From NCBI GenBank assembly GCA_965226925.1, contig CBDDEN010000011.1:868001-932000 (forward strand): DNA of 64,000 nt, read 5' to 3'. Of the stretch, positions 8,470-16,783 are shown piece by piece. The first letter of the stretch is position 1; the number at the start of each line of letters is the position of its first letter. The notes under the pieces were generated by a model that was not told the DNA's origin, did not search any database, and was given only the letters and a program-made list of their open reading frames with translations. This DNA is from CBDDCX01 sp965226925 (GTDB lineage Bacteria; Gemmatimonadota; Gemmatimonadetes; Longimicrobiales; Gaopeijiaceae). A program made the translations under genes and the position numbers.

Positions 8470-10128
8470 CTACAATCGACGAATAGGTGCGGTTCGCCCC
8501 GCTCCCACGAGGAGCATCAGCGTGAGGGCCACGGCCAGCGGGCCGACGAGGTCACCCGTTCGCGTATAGAGCGTGGTGACGTCGCTCGTGTAGAGAGTCG
8601 CTTCCCGCACTTCGGGCCGGAAGAGCGGGGTTTGACCGTACACGCGCCCGCGCGGATCGACGAATAGCGAGACGCCCGTATTCGCGGCCCGGGCGACGCC
8701 GACCCTGTTCTCGATGGCGCGCATGACCAGATGCGCCGGGTGCTGCCAGAGCGCCGCGGTTCGCGTGTACCACGGTTCACGCCCGAACCACGCGTCGTTG
8801 GTGATGTTCACCAGGATGTCGGCTCCTTCCATCCGGAACCGCCTGACGTGTCCGGCGAAGGCCGATTCAAAGCAGATGAGTGTTCCGAATCGCACTCCGC
8901 TGCGCGTCTGGCCGAGCGGCCAGGCCTTGCCCTGCCCGTACTGGCCGAACACCCCCCGGCTCGCCACCCAGGCGACGGGCACGAAAGGGACCCGCTCCAC
9001 CAGGGGTACGAGGTGGTGTTTGTCGTACCGGAAGTCGGTGAGCGTTCCGTCCGACGCGGTCAGGTACGCCGAGTTGAACGGCACCTCCGCGTGCGCACCC
9101 TCGCTTCCCCGGCCGATTCCCCCGAAAAGGACGGGCGCACCCCACCGCGCCGCCGCCTCGACGACACGTCCCCGCAATACTGCGTCCGTCTCGACCGGCC
9201 CGAGAATCGTGGCCTCGGGCCAAATCACGAGATCGGGGGCGGCGGCACTGGATATGTCCGCTGCAACCCCCGAGCGGCCATCAGGCGTGGCTCGCGGGAG
9301 GGCGCGAGGTGCCGCCTCACCGGGCGCGAGTCTCGCAAGTGCGGCGAGCGTGCTGTCGATCGTCCCAGCGGGGTCGAGCCTGACCGGCTGGGCAACGTTC
9401 GGCTGCACGATGACCACGCTCCCGACGGCCCGGACGGGCAGATCGGCAGCGCGCCGGTAGCCCCACCAGGCCGGGATGGAGAGCACCAACACGAACGCTG
9501 CCGCCCACACCCACACCCTCCGCGATCCCTGCTCACGTCGGGCGGCGAGGATCGCTTCGGCCACCAACCCGTTCAGGAGGGCCAACCAGAACGTAATCCC
9601 GCGGGCGCCCACGAGTTCGGCGGAACCCACCAGCTCGGGAAAGGCGGTCAGCGAAGTGCCCAGGCCCAACCAGGGGAGTGCCACTCCGCCCGGCGCGTGA
9701 GCCCGCAGCCACTCCAGAGCGGTCCACGCCAACGGAAGGGCGATCCACAAGGGCACCCGACCGCGCCGCACCATGCGATGAAGCGCCCAACCGAAACCGC
9801 CCGCGCAGAGCGCGAGTGCCGACACGACCGCCAGGTACGCGGGCACCGCCCACCACGTGAACCCGATGAGAGCTGATGCGATCCAGTGGAAGAGAAGTCC
9901 GAAGTAGAGAAAACCGAACCAGGCTCCCCCCCGGAACGCATCCCCCGGAGCGCCGGCAAAACCACCGTCGCCACCGACACCGGAGTCGTCGCCACGGTCC
10001 ACGATCCAGACCGCGAGCGGGACGAGACCGACGAACGAGGGGACGGCCAGGTGAAACGGTGGAAACGCGCTGGCGAGGAGTACCGCTGAAACGGCGGGGA
10101 CGAGGCGGTCCCCGGCTTTGGGAATCAC
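8470..10128 (-). CDS. lnt: Apolipoprotein N-acyltransferase
   Basis: 552 residues from GTG at 10128, which overlaps the upstream stop as GTGA. Lnt adds the third acyl chain to the N-terminal cysteine of lipoproteins at the inner membrane. The N-terminal half has multiple membrane helices (about 8-230). The C-terminal half is a nitrilase-like periplasmic domain with the Glu in VIWPEATILGP, the Lys in YDKHHLVPLVERVPF and the Cys in GTLICFESAF, which form the catalytic triad. A final helix anchors the C-terminus. It is coupled to an Lnb-like gene, which is unusual. Confidence 0.95.
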   Translation of the reverse strand: MIPKAGDRLVPAVSAVLLASAFPPFHLAVPSFVGLVPLAVWIVDRGDDSGVGGDGGFAGAPGDAFRGGAWFGFLYFGLLFHWIASALIGFTWWAVPAYLAVVSALALCAGGFGWALHRMVRRGRVPLWIALPLAWTALEWLRAHAPGGVALPWLGLGTSLTAFPELVGSAELVGARGITFWLALLNGLVAEAILAARREQGSRRVWVWAAAFVLVLSIPAWWGYRRAADLPVRAVGSVVIVQPNVAQPVRLDPAGTIDSTLAALARLAPGEAAPRALPRATPDGRSGVAADISSAAAPDLVIWPEATILGPVETDAVLRGRVVEAAARWGAPVLFGGIGRGSEGAHAEVPFNSAYLTASDGTLTDFRYDKHHLVPLVERVPFVPVAWVASRGVFGQYGQGKAWPLGQTRSGVRFGTLICFESAFAGHVRRFRMEGADILVNITNDAWFGREPWYTRTAALWQHPAHLVMRAIENRVGVARAANTGVSLFVDPRGRVYGQTPLFRPEVREATLYTSDVTTLYTRTGDLVGPLAVALTLMLLVGAGRTAPIRRL

Positions 10129-11459
10129 CCCTTCGCCGACGGCCACGCCTTGAGTGTCCCCCAAGTCAGGCCGAGTTGGGCAGGAACCGTCAGCGCCAGA
10201 ATCTCCCCGTTGACCTGATCCCAACCGGGCAGGATCTGCAGGACGAGTCCGGCCAACGCCAGCGCCCCGACCGTCACGGCCGCCCGCCCGGCCCACACGC
10301 GGGCCCTTCCGGTCGCGGCGAGAAGGAGCAGACCCGCCAGCGCCAAGGACACCGGGCTCGCCTGTAGGGCGTTCTCGTTCAGGCCCCAGAAGTAGTGATC
10401 CGTGAGGCACCAGGAGAGGATCAGCGCCGAACCCAGCAGCCCCGAGATCAGGCTCCACGCGCCGCCGGCCAGCACGAGGAGCCAAACGGCCCACCGCCTG
10501 CCCCGGCCGGCACCGAGCCCGGATACGGCGAACAGGCCCCCTAGCAGACCTCCCGCCAGCAGGAATCCGAGGAGCTTGTTGGGCGGACTGCTCGGCACCG
10601 GCTCCTGCCGAGCGTCCACGACCTGCACGGACGGCCCGAGGAGCGGCAACTCACCGTCCGGCCCGTCGATCCGCACGTCTCCCAGGTGCCGCTGGAGGGC
10701 TAGCGGCAAGAACATCTCGTCCCACGCGGAGATGGGCTCGTCGCCACGGTTGCCCACCACGAACTGGATGCCCGCGTAGGCGGGTAGGACCGGCCCCAAG
10801 AGTCGGGATGTGTGCCACCGGTACGTCGTGCCGGTGGCGATCTCCTCGGTCGCCGCGCGTATTCGTCCGTCCAGCACGAGGTCCAGCGCGTCTCGGACCC
10901 GCGTCGAGCAGTTGTCCCGGTAGTAGTCGTATCGGTAGTAGCGATTGGCTTCGGTGTCCGTCTCTCGAATGTAGGCCTGGAGCTCGAGGCGCTGACTCGG
11001 GGTCAGGTTGACCCGCTGCATCCAGACGCTACGACCCGCACGGCGGTACGCCTCGATCATGTCGGCCGAGCGATACCCGGCCATCCAATAGCGCATGCGC
11101 CCTCGCGCCAGGCGCGGGATGAAGTCGGCCTGATTGAAGTCGAAGATGCCCCAGTTGTAAGCGATCTCGGTCCCGGCGAGGTCGTCGCGGATGACCAGGG
11201 CGTTGTGGCTGAACCGCTCCCAGATGGCTTCGCCCGGACCCATGGTCATGAGGAAGACTTCGAGGTGGGACCCCGGGGCGGCGGAGAGGGAGTCGCCGTC
11301 CAACGGAGCAACGACTTGTGCAGACCCCGGCGTCCGGGAAAGGGCCATACACGCGGTGAGGGTCAGGAAGGCGGCTCTCGCGAGCCGGGCCCTGCTCGTC
11401 GGCCGCCGGCCCCCGAGAAGCCTCCCCGCGAGGTCGCCAGGCTCCTCAGCCTTCGCCAA
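10125..11459 (-). CDS. DUF4105 / Lnb-like membrane protein, possible second lipoprotein N-acyltransferase
   Basis: 444 residues. The start is probably TTG at 11459, since GGGAGGT lies 5 nt upstream; no ATG suits the N-terminus. A signal-like segment (about 27-48) precedes a periplasmic domain with ERFSHNALVIRD, YNWGIFDFNQADF and YYRDNCSTRVRDALD. This is the DUF4105 (PF13387) pattern with a likely His and Cys pair. Five or so membrane helices follow (about 300-430). Recent work on Bacteroides assigned this family as Lnb, which N-acylates lipoproteins; that is recalled knowledge. It overlaps lnt by 4 nt and the Gfo/Idh gene by 14 nt. Confidence 0.8.
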   Translation of the reverse strand: MAKAEEPGDLAGRLLGGRRPTSRARLARAAFLTLTACMALSRTPGSAQVVAPLDGDSLSAAPGSHLEVFLMTMGPGEAIWERFSHNALVIRDDLAGTEIAYNWGIFDFNQADFIPRLARGRMRYWMAGYRSADMIEAYRRAGRSVWMQRVNLTPSQRLELQAYIRETDTEANRYYRYDYYRDNCSTRVRDALDLVLDGRIRAATEEIATGTTYRWHTSRLLGPVLPAYAGIQFVVGNRGDEPISAWDEMFLPLALQRHLGDVRIDGPDGELPLLGPSVQVVDARQEPVPSSPPNKLLGFLLAGGLLGGLFAVSGLGAGRGRRWAVWLLVLAGGAWSLISGLLGSALILSWCLTDHYFWGLNENALQASPVSLALAGLLLLAATGRARVWAGRAAVTVGALALAGLVLQILPGWDQVNGEILALTVPAQLGLTWGTLKAWPSAKG

Positions 11460-12474
11460 GGGCTACCTCCCGCCCCAGCTCCGCCGATCGATAGGCCGCC
11501 TGCATGACCTCCATCAGGTGTACCTGCTCGGTCGGTGGTGGTGGGATATCGCACTCCCCGGCCGCAGCCCGGACGAACTGATCCAACAGTCGGCGATATG
11601 CGTTCGTGAAGGGATTCTCACCACCCCGCGGCCGGGGCTGCCGCGGGGTCACGTTCATCGGTCGACCCCCCAGCTGTTTTTGGATCTCCAACGGAGGAAA
11701 CAACCCCGACCCGTCCGTGCCCATGACACGCGCGTAGTGTCGATCGGCGTCAGCGAACAGACTCCAACTCACCTCGACGCTGAACGCCACGCCGGACTCG
11801 GTCACCGCGAAGACGCTGGCCGCTTCCTCCACCGCAAGGTCCCCCCTCTCGAGCACGGCCGAGACCCGGGCAATGCGCGGATAACCCACCAGCCAGAGGG
11901 AGAGGTCCATGATCTGGACGCCGAGATCCATCAGAGCCCCACCCCCCTGCTCCGTATTCTGCCGCCACGTCGAGCGGCCCGACGGGGTCTTGCGAGTCAG
12001 AGAGCTCGCCCGCACCGCGTAGACCTCTCCGAGCTCCCCACCGGCTACGAAAGAGGCCAACGCCTCCACGTCGGGGCGGAACCGGTGGTTCATCCCGACC
12101 GTGAGGCAACGTCCCGCGGCCTGGGCGGCATCGAGGATTCTCTGCACGCCCTCCGGGGTGAGGGCCGCCGGCCGCTCCACCAGGACGTTCTTCCCCGCCT
12201 CGAGAGCGGAGATGGCCAGCGATTCGTGCAGGTGATTGGGTGCGCAGATGACCACGGCCTGGACGTCTTCGTCCTCGATCAGAGCTTGGTCGGAAAGGAC
12301 CTTGGGAACCTCGAAACGGCTCGCGAGTGTCTTGGCCTTGGGCATGTCGGCGTCGGCGACGGCGACCACTTCGGCGTCTTCCCGCTCCGAGAGGATGGGG
12401 AGGTGGACGATCTGGCTGATCGCGCCCACCCCTATGACTCCGACCCTGATGGGACCGCCGGCCGGTCCGGACAT
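11446..12474 (-). CDS. Gfo/Idh/MocA family oxidoreductase
   Basis: 342 residues with the N-terminal NAD(P)-binding motif VGVIGVGAISQIVHLPIL and the family's EKP-like block ending VLVERPAALTPEGVQ, in which the usual EKP is ERP. The second domain has the expected mixed sheet (GMNHRFRPDVEAL, GGGALMDLGVQIMDLSLWL). Members oxidise or reduce sugars or related polyols, and the substrate cannot be read from sequence. The start ATG at 12474 overlaps the upstream stop as ATGA. Its place between an outer-membrane protein and lipoprotein acyltransferases gives no clear functional hint. Confidence 0.85.
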   Translation of the reverse strand: MSGPAGGPIRVGVIGVGAISQIVHLPILSEREDAEVVAVADADMPKAKTLASRFEVPKVLSDQALIEDEDVQAVVICAPNHLHESLAISALEAGKNVLVERPAALTPEGVQRILDAAQAAGRCLTVGMNHRFRPDVEALASFVAGGELGEVYAVRASSLTRKTPSGRSTWRQNTEQGGGALMDLGVQIMDLSLWLVGYPRIARVSAVLERGDLAVEEAASVFAVTESGVAFSVEVSWSLFADADRHYARVMGTDGSGLFPPLEIQKQLGGRPMNVTPRQPRPRGGENPFTNAYRRLLDQFVRAAAGECDIPPPPTEQVHLMEVMQAAYRSAELGREVALGEG

Positions 12475-13148
12475 CAGCTCCCCTCTCCCGACACCAAGTC
12501 GCCCCAGATGTAGCTCAGACCGAAACGCAGCTCGGCGTAGCGGAGGTCTCCCAGAATCTCCAGCTTCCCGCCTCCGTATGCCCGAAAACGATCCGTGACC
12601 GGATACTCCAGGCCCCCGTGCACGTTGAAGCCCGCGGACACCGAGTCCAAGAGATCCTCAACGAACGTACCGTTCACGGCCGGTCCGGATCCGTTCAGAA
12701 AGTGGGCGGACGCGCCGACACCGGTCCAGAAAAAGAGGTCCAGCGGCACCGTCCACATGTAGTGCCCATCGAGACTGAACACGACGTCGTCCCGGTCGAT
12801 GACCCCGAGGTCGAAACCGCCCACCGGCGGCGTGCCTCCCTGGAGCGCGTTGAGAGCTCCGAGGCGCGTCTCGAAGTCGTCGACTTCACTCTGGGCCATA
12901 TGCGATGTCCAGTACGCCACCCCCGGAACGATCCGGAAGCCCGGTCCCAGAAAGCCCAGGTCGAACCGGAGACCGAAGATCTCCGTGTTCTCCACGTTGT
13001 TGGCGAAGATGTATCCGCCCTCAACCAACACTCCCCTGAAGGAGAGGTTCGCATAGTCGTAGTCCGCCAACTCCTGACCACGTACGCCCGTGGGCGTCAA
13101 GATCACCGGTGCCACCAACGCCGACTTCCACATCATTGCCGTCCTCAT
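12474..13148 (-). CDS. Predicted outer-membrane beta-barrel protein, function unknown
   Basis: 224 residues from the ATG at 13148, preceded by GGAGGTGAGGCCCGG. A signal peptide (about 1-25, ending GVRGQ) is followed by alternating hydrophobic and polar strands rich in aromatics and glycine, such as LSFRGVLVEGGYIFANN, FGLRFDLGFLGPGFRIV and DVVFSLDGHYMWTVPLDLF. The last strand ends with an aromatic (LRFGLSYIWG), typical of small eight- to ten-strand barrels. A longer in-frame extension upstream overlaps hemL and is rejected. I do not recognise a specific family. Confidence 0.7.
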   Translation of the reverse strand: MRTAMMWKSALVAPVILTPTGVRGQELADYDYANLSFRGVLVEGGYIFANNVENTEIFGLRFDLGFLGPGFRIVPGVAYWTSHMAQSEVDDFETRLGALNALQGGTPPVGGFDLGVIDRDDVVFSLDGHYMWTVPLDLFFWTGVGASAHFLNGSGPAVNGTFVEDLLDSVSAGFNVHGGLEYPVTDRFRAYGGGKLEILGDLRYAELRFGLSYIWGDLVSGEGS

Positions 13149-13194
13149 CCGGGCCTCACCTCCATGTCGTGGCCTTCTAGCCTGTGACTCGTGA

Positions 13195-14478
13195 TCAGCC
13201 GACCTGCAACGCCGCCTCCCGGACCGCCTCGAGGGTCTCGTCGATGACCTCGGGCGTGTGGGCGGTGGATACGAAACCGGCCTCGAACGGAGAGGGTGCA
13301 AGAAACACACCCCGCTCGAGGCAGGCACGGTGGAAGAGTCGGAACTTGTCGGTATCCGCACCTTGGGCGTCCTCGAAGGAGTGGACCGGCCCCTCTCGAA
13401 AGAAGACGCCCCACATGGATCCCACGGAGCTCCCCGAGGCCGGGATGCCCGCCGTCTCCAGGGCCGAAACGACACCCCGCGCGAGACGGCTCGCGGCGGT
13501 TTCCAGAGCCGGAAACGGGTCGTGGGTCTCCAGGAACCCAAGTTGCGCCTCGCCCGCCGCCGTGGCCAGCGGGTTCCCGGACAGGGTACCCGCCTGGTAG
13601 ACGGGACCCGCCGGCGCCACCCGCTCCATGATGTCGCGACGGCCTCCGAAAGCACCCACGGGCAGACCGCCCCCGATGACCTTCCCGAGGGTCGTCAGAT
13701 CCGGCATGACGTCGTAGCGTTCCTGCGCCCCACCCATGGCGACCCGGAAGCCGGTCATGACCTCGTCGAAGACCAGCAGGGCGCCGTGTCGCTCCGTGAT
13801 CGACCGCAGCCCTTCCAGGAATCCGTCCAGGGGGGGGATCAGTCCGGAGTTCCCGACCACGGGCTCCACGAATACGCTGGAGATTTCGTCGCCCCGGGTC
13901 CCGAAGAGGTCTTCTACGGCGTCCAGGTCGTTGAACGGAAGCACCGCCGTCTGTGACGCCGCCGCCTCGGGCACTCCGGGCGAATTGGGAAGCCCCAGCG
14001 TCGCTACGCCGCTCCCGGCCGCCACCAGGAAGGCATCCGCATGACCGTGGTAGCATCCCGTGAACTTCAGCACCACGTCGCGCCCGGTGGCCGCCCTGGC
14101 CAGGCGTAAGGCGCTCATGGTGGCTTCGGTCCCGCTATTGACCAGGCGCACCATCTCCACGCTGGGCACCAAGCGGGCGATCCGCTCGGCCAACCGGACT
14201 TCGGCCACGGTGGGGGCGCCGTACGATGTGCCACGATGCAGCTGATCGGCCACGGCCTCTACCACGGCCGGATGCGCGTGGCCGAGGATGAGCGGCCCCC
14301 AGCTCAGCACGTAATCGGTGTAGCGCTTCCCATCGATGTCGTACAGGTAGGGCCCCTCACCCCGCTCCACGAAGAACGGAGTGCCCCCCACCGAGCGGAA
14401 CGACCGTACGGGAGAGTTCACGCCTCCGGGAATCAGCTCCTGGGCTCGACTCCAGATCGCGGCGGAATCGGCGGTCAT
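13195..14478 (-). CDS. hemL: Glutamate-1-semialdehyde 2,1-aminomutase
   Basis: 427 residues. HemL converts glutamate-1-semialdehyde to 5-aminolevulinate using pyridoxal phosphate, the second step of the C5 tetrapyrrole pathway. Markers are IPGGVNSPVRSFRSVGG at the N-terminus, NSGTEATMSALRLARA, FTGCYHGHADAFLV, the cofactor-binding DEVMTGFRV and the Schiff-base lysine in TLGKVIGGGLPVGA. hemA, which makes its substrate, is in this window at 42-44 kb but in another operon. The ATG at 14478 overlaps rimO as ATGA. Confidence 0.97.
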   Translation of the reverse strand: MTADSAAIWSRAQELIPGGVNSPVRSFRSVGGTPFFVERGEGPYLYDIDGKRYTDYVLSWGPLILGHAHPAVVEAVADQLHRGTSYGAPTVAEVRLAERIARLVPSVEMVRLVNSGTEATMSALRLARAATGRDVVLKFTGCYHGHADAFLVAAGSGVATLGLPNSPGVPEAAASQTAVLPFNDLDAVEDLFGTRGDEISSVFVEPVVGNSGLIPPLDGFLEGLRSITERHGALLVFDEVMTGFRVAMGGAQERYDVMPDLTTLGKVIGGGLPVGAFGGRRDIMERVAPAGPVYQAGTLSGNPLATAAGEAQLGFLETHDPFPALETAASRLARGVVSALETAGIPASGSSVGSMWGVFFREGPVHSFEDAQGADTDKFRLFHRACLERGVFLAPSPFEAGFVSTAHTPEVIDETLEAVREAALQVG

Positions 14479-15953
14479 GACTCCACCATCCGGCCGATGA
14501 GGTCGTATTCGAGCGCGTCGACGATCTCGACGGTGACGAAGTCACCGGGAGTCAGACCCGGGTCCGGGTACAGGTGTGTGACGCCGTCCACATCGATCGC
14601 CTGCCCCACCGTGCGGGCGGCCCCTACGGGTTTGCCTTCGGCGGCCTCTCCCAAGGGACCCGGATCTTCGACGACTTCGTCGACCAACGCCTGGATCCGC
14701 CGACCCACGAGCTCGGCATTCCGTTCCGCGGAGATCATGCGTTGAAGGTCCATCACCTCTTCGAGTCTTTCCCTCATGAGCGATTCGGGTACCCGATCGG
14801 GCATGTCGGCGGCGGGTGTGCCATCCTCGACGGAATACGTGAACGCCCCCACACGGTCAAAGCGAACCTCCTCCAGCAGATCGAGCATGTCCCGGAAGTC
14901 GTCGTCGGTCTCCCCGGGGAATCCGACGATCACCGTGGTACGAAGCGTGAGGTCGGGAATCGCATCGCGGAGCCAGGCCACTCGCTCGCGGATCACATCC
15001 TGACGTTCCGGCCTCCTCATTGCCTCGAGCATGCGGTCACTGCCATGCTGGAGCGGCATGTCCAGGTACGGGAGGAGCGCATCTTCCGTGGCCACGAGCT
15101 CTACGAGCTCCTGGGTGATGCCGGACGGATACATGTAGAAGAGTCGGTACCAGGCGATGTCCGTGTCGTGAACCAAGGCCCGTAGAAGTCCCGGGAGGAG
15201 CGGGGAAGATCGGTCCTTCCGCCACAGATCGCGTCCGTACCACGTGGTGTCCTGCGAGATGATGTTGAGCTCCTTTACGCCCTGGCGACTCAAGGCCTGA
15301 GCCTCGGCCACCAGCTCCATGAGCGGAGCCGAACGGTGCAGCCCCCGGAAGCTCGGAATGGCGCAAAACGCACAGGTGTGGTCGCACCCCTCGCTGATCT
15401 TGAGGAACGACGTGTGGGGCGTTTCGGCCGAAAGGACGCGGAGCGGCCGTTCCATGTTGGGTACGACCTCTGGCTCTTCCAGGAGGAGGCCGCGCTGCCT
15501 CAACTCAGGCACCAGCAAACCCATTTCGGTGAGGCCGAGAAACAGGTCCACTTCGGGCATCTCGGCTTGCAGCTCGTCCTTGTAGCGCTGCACCATGCAC
15601 CCCACCGCGACCACCGCCTTGACCTGCCCCTCCTCCTTGAGTTGGCACGCCTCGAGGATGGTCTCGATGGACTGCTCCTTGGCCGCCTCGATGAAGCCGC
15701 AGGTATTGACCACCACGACGTCCGAGCCCTCTACGTCGGAAGAGACCCGGGCACCGTGGCCCACGAGCGCCGCCATGATCTTCTCGGAGTCCACCGTGTT
15801 CTTGTCACAACCGAGGGTCACCAGGCCGATGCGTGGGCCGTTCTCGGGTCCGACCGGATCGATGTCGAGACGCACCGCCTGGACATCTCGCGCCACATCG
15901 GACCGGATGGGATCGGCCGACAAGGGGAAGACCGGCAAGTCCCTGGTCTTCAT
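14475..15953 (-). CDS. rimO: Ribosomal protein S12 methylthiotransferase
   Basis: 492 residues from ATG at 15953, which overlaps the lolA stop as ATGA. RimO adds a methylthio group to an aspartate of ribosomal protein S12 by radical SAM chemistry. The N-terminal domain has LVTLGCDKNTVDSEKIM and VVVNTCGFIEAAKEQSI, which favours RimO over MiaB. The radical SAM cluster motif is GCDHTCAFCAIPSFRG (CxxxCxxC). LFYMYPSGITQELVELV and a C-terminal TRAM domain complete the protein. An N-terminal extension of about 40 residues before the core is longer than usual. Confidence 0.95.
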   Translation of the reverse strand: MKTRDLPVFPLSADPIRSDVARDVQAVRLDIDPVGPENGPRIGLVTLGCDKNTVDSEKIMAALVGHGARVSSDVEGSDVVVVNTCGFIEAAKEQSIETILEACQLKEEGQVKAVVAVGCMVQRYKDELQAEMPEVDLFLGLTEMGLLVPELRQRGLLLEEPEVVPNMERPLRVLSAETPHTSFLKISEGCDHTCAFCAIPSFRGLHRSAPLMELVAEAQALSRQGVKELNIISQDTTWYGRDLWRKDRSSPLLPGLLRALVHDTDIAWYRLFYMYPSGITQELVELVATEDALLPYLDMPLQHGSDRMLEAMRRPERQDVIRERVAWLRDAIPDLTLRTTVIVGFPGETDDDFRDMLDLLEEVRFDRVGAFTYSVEDGTPAADMPDRVPESLMRERLEEVMDLQRMISAERNAELVGRRIQALVDEVVEDPGPLGEAAEGKPVGAARTVGQAIDVDGVTHLYPDPGLTPGDFVTVEIVDALEYDLIGRMVES

Positions 15954-16744
15954 CGACTCATCACCCGCGCGCCCGCGGGAGGCACGAAGCGGAACTCCCC
16001 GTCGGACACTTCGACGTCCACCCGGATGTCGGTGAGGCGTACTCGACGGATCGACTCGTTGGAGTCGTGCACGTCCACGCCGGCGATCAGGTCGCTCTCC
16101 ACGTTGACCCAGACGACAGCCGAACGGAACGCGTCCGGATCCCTGGGAGTCACGGTGAGCTTGTGAGACGGCCCCGAGGCGAGATCTTCGATCCCGTCGT
16201 ATGTCGCGACGAATCTGTCCCTCGGATCCTCGAGGAGATTCTTGTAGAAGTTGAACCGACCCTCGGCACCCGCGGCGGCGAAACGCATGACCTGCTTCGC
16301 ATCCATGCTCGGGTAGAAGGTCCAGAGGAACTCGCCGTCCACCACGACCAGGTCCCCTTCCGGATCGCTGAAGCGCATGGAGAATTCGGAGGGCTGCCGC
16401 TGGCACAGAGTACCCTCACCCGACCGGGTCTGGCCGAGCAGGGTGACCTCGATCTCCTGATGGAACCGGGCGCAGAGCGTCTTCAGCCCCCAGTACTTCT
16501 CCGATGCGGCCTCCAGCACCTGGTAGGCCCGCTCGTCCTGCGCGTGGGCGCCGGCGGGAGCCGCCGCAGTAACCGCCCCCAAGACGACGGCGCCCCACAC
16601 GAGCCGACGACGATCTCGCCATCGATCTGGCCTGTCGAGGCGGTGGCTGGTTCGGGGCTCCATCATGAGCCGTCCATACCCGTCGGACATCGGAGCCGTT
16701 CCTGCGGGTGCGCCACCCCGGGCGGTCGCCTCGTCGGCCCGCAT
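15950..16744 (-). CDS. lolA: Outer-membrane lipoprotein carrier protein LolA family
   Basis: 264 residues if the ATG at 16744 is used; ATGs at 16690 and 16666 are also possible. The signal peptide segment RRLVWGAVVLGAVTAAAPAG with AHAQ cleavage lies near residues 46-68. The mature part shows the LolA pattern: YWGLKTLCARFHQEIEV, a GEGTLCQRQPSEFSMRFSDP strand pair, LVVVDGEFLWTFYPSMDAKQ and a closing RFVPPAGARV. LolA ferries lipoproteins across the periplasm, consistent with Lnt in the same operon. It follows ftsK by 39 bp and overlaps rimO. Confidence 0.88.
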   Translation of the reverse strand: MRADEATARGGAPAGTAPMSDGYGRLMMEPRTSHRLDRPDRWRDRRRLVWGAVVLGAVTAAAPAGAHAQDERAYQVLEAASEKYWGLKTLCARFHQEIEVTLLGQTRSGEGTLCQRQPSEFSMRFSDPEGDLVVVDGEFLWTFYPSMDAKQVMRFAAAGAEGRFNFYKNLLEDPRDRFVATYDGIEDLASGPSHKLTVTPRDPDAFRSAVVWVNVESDLIAGVDVHDSNESIRRVRLTDIRVDVEVSDGEFRFVPPAGARVMSR

Positions 16745-16783
16745 CCCGCACCGAGCCTCTGGGGGACCGTGCCGAACAGGTCT

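Noticed and set aside
13149..13655. N-terminal extension of the outer-membrane protein gene
   Set aside because: It lies inside hemL in another frame; a signal peptide and GGAGGTGAGG ribosome site mark the ATG at 13148.
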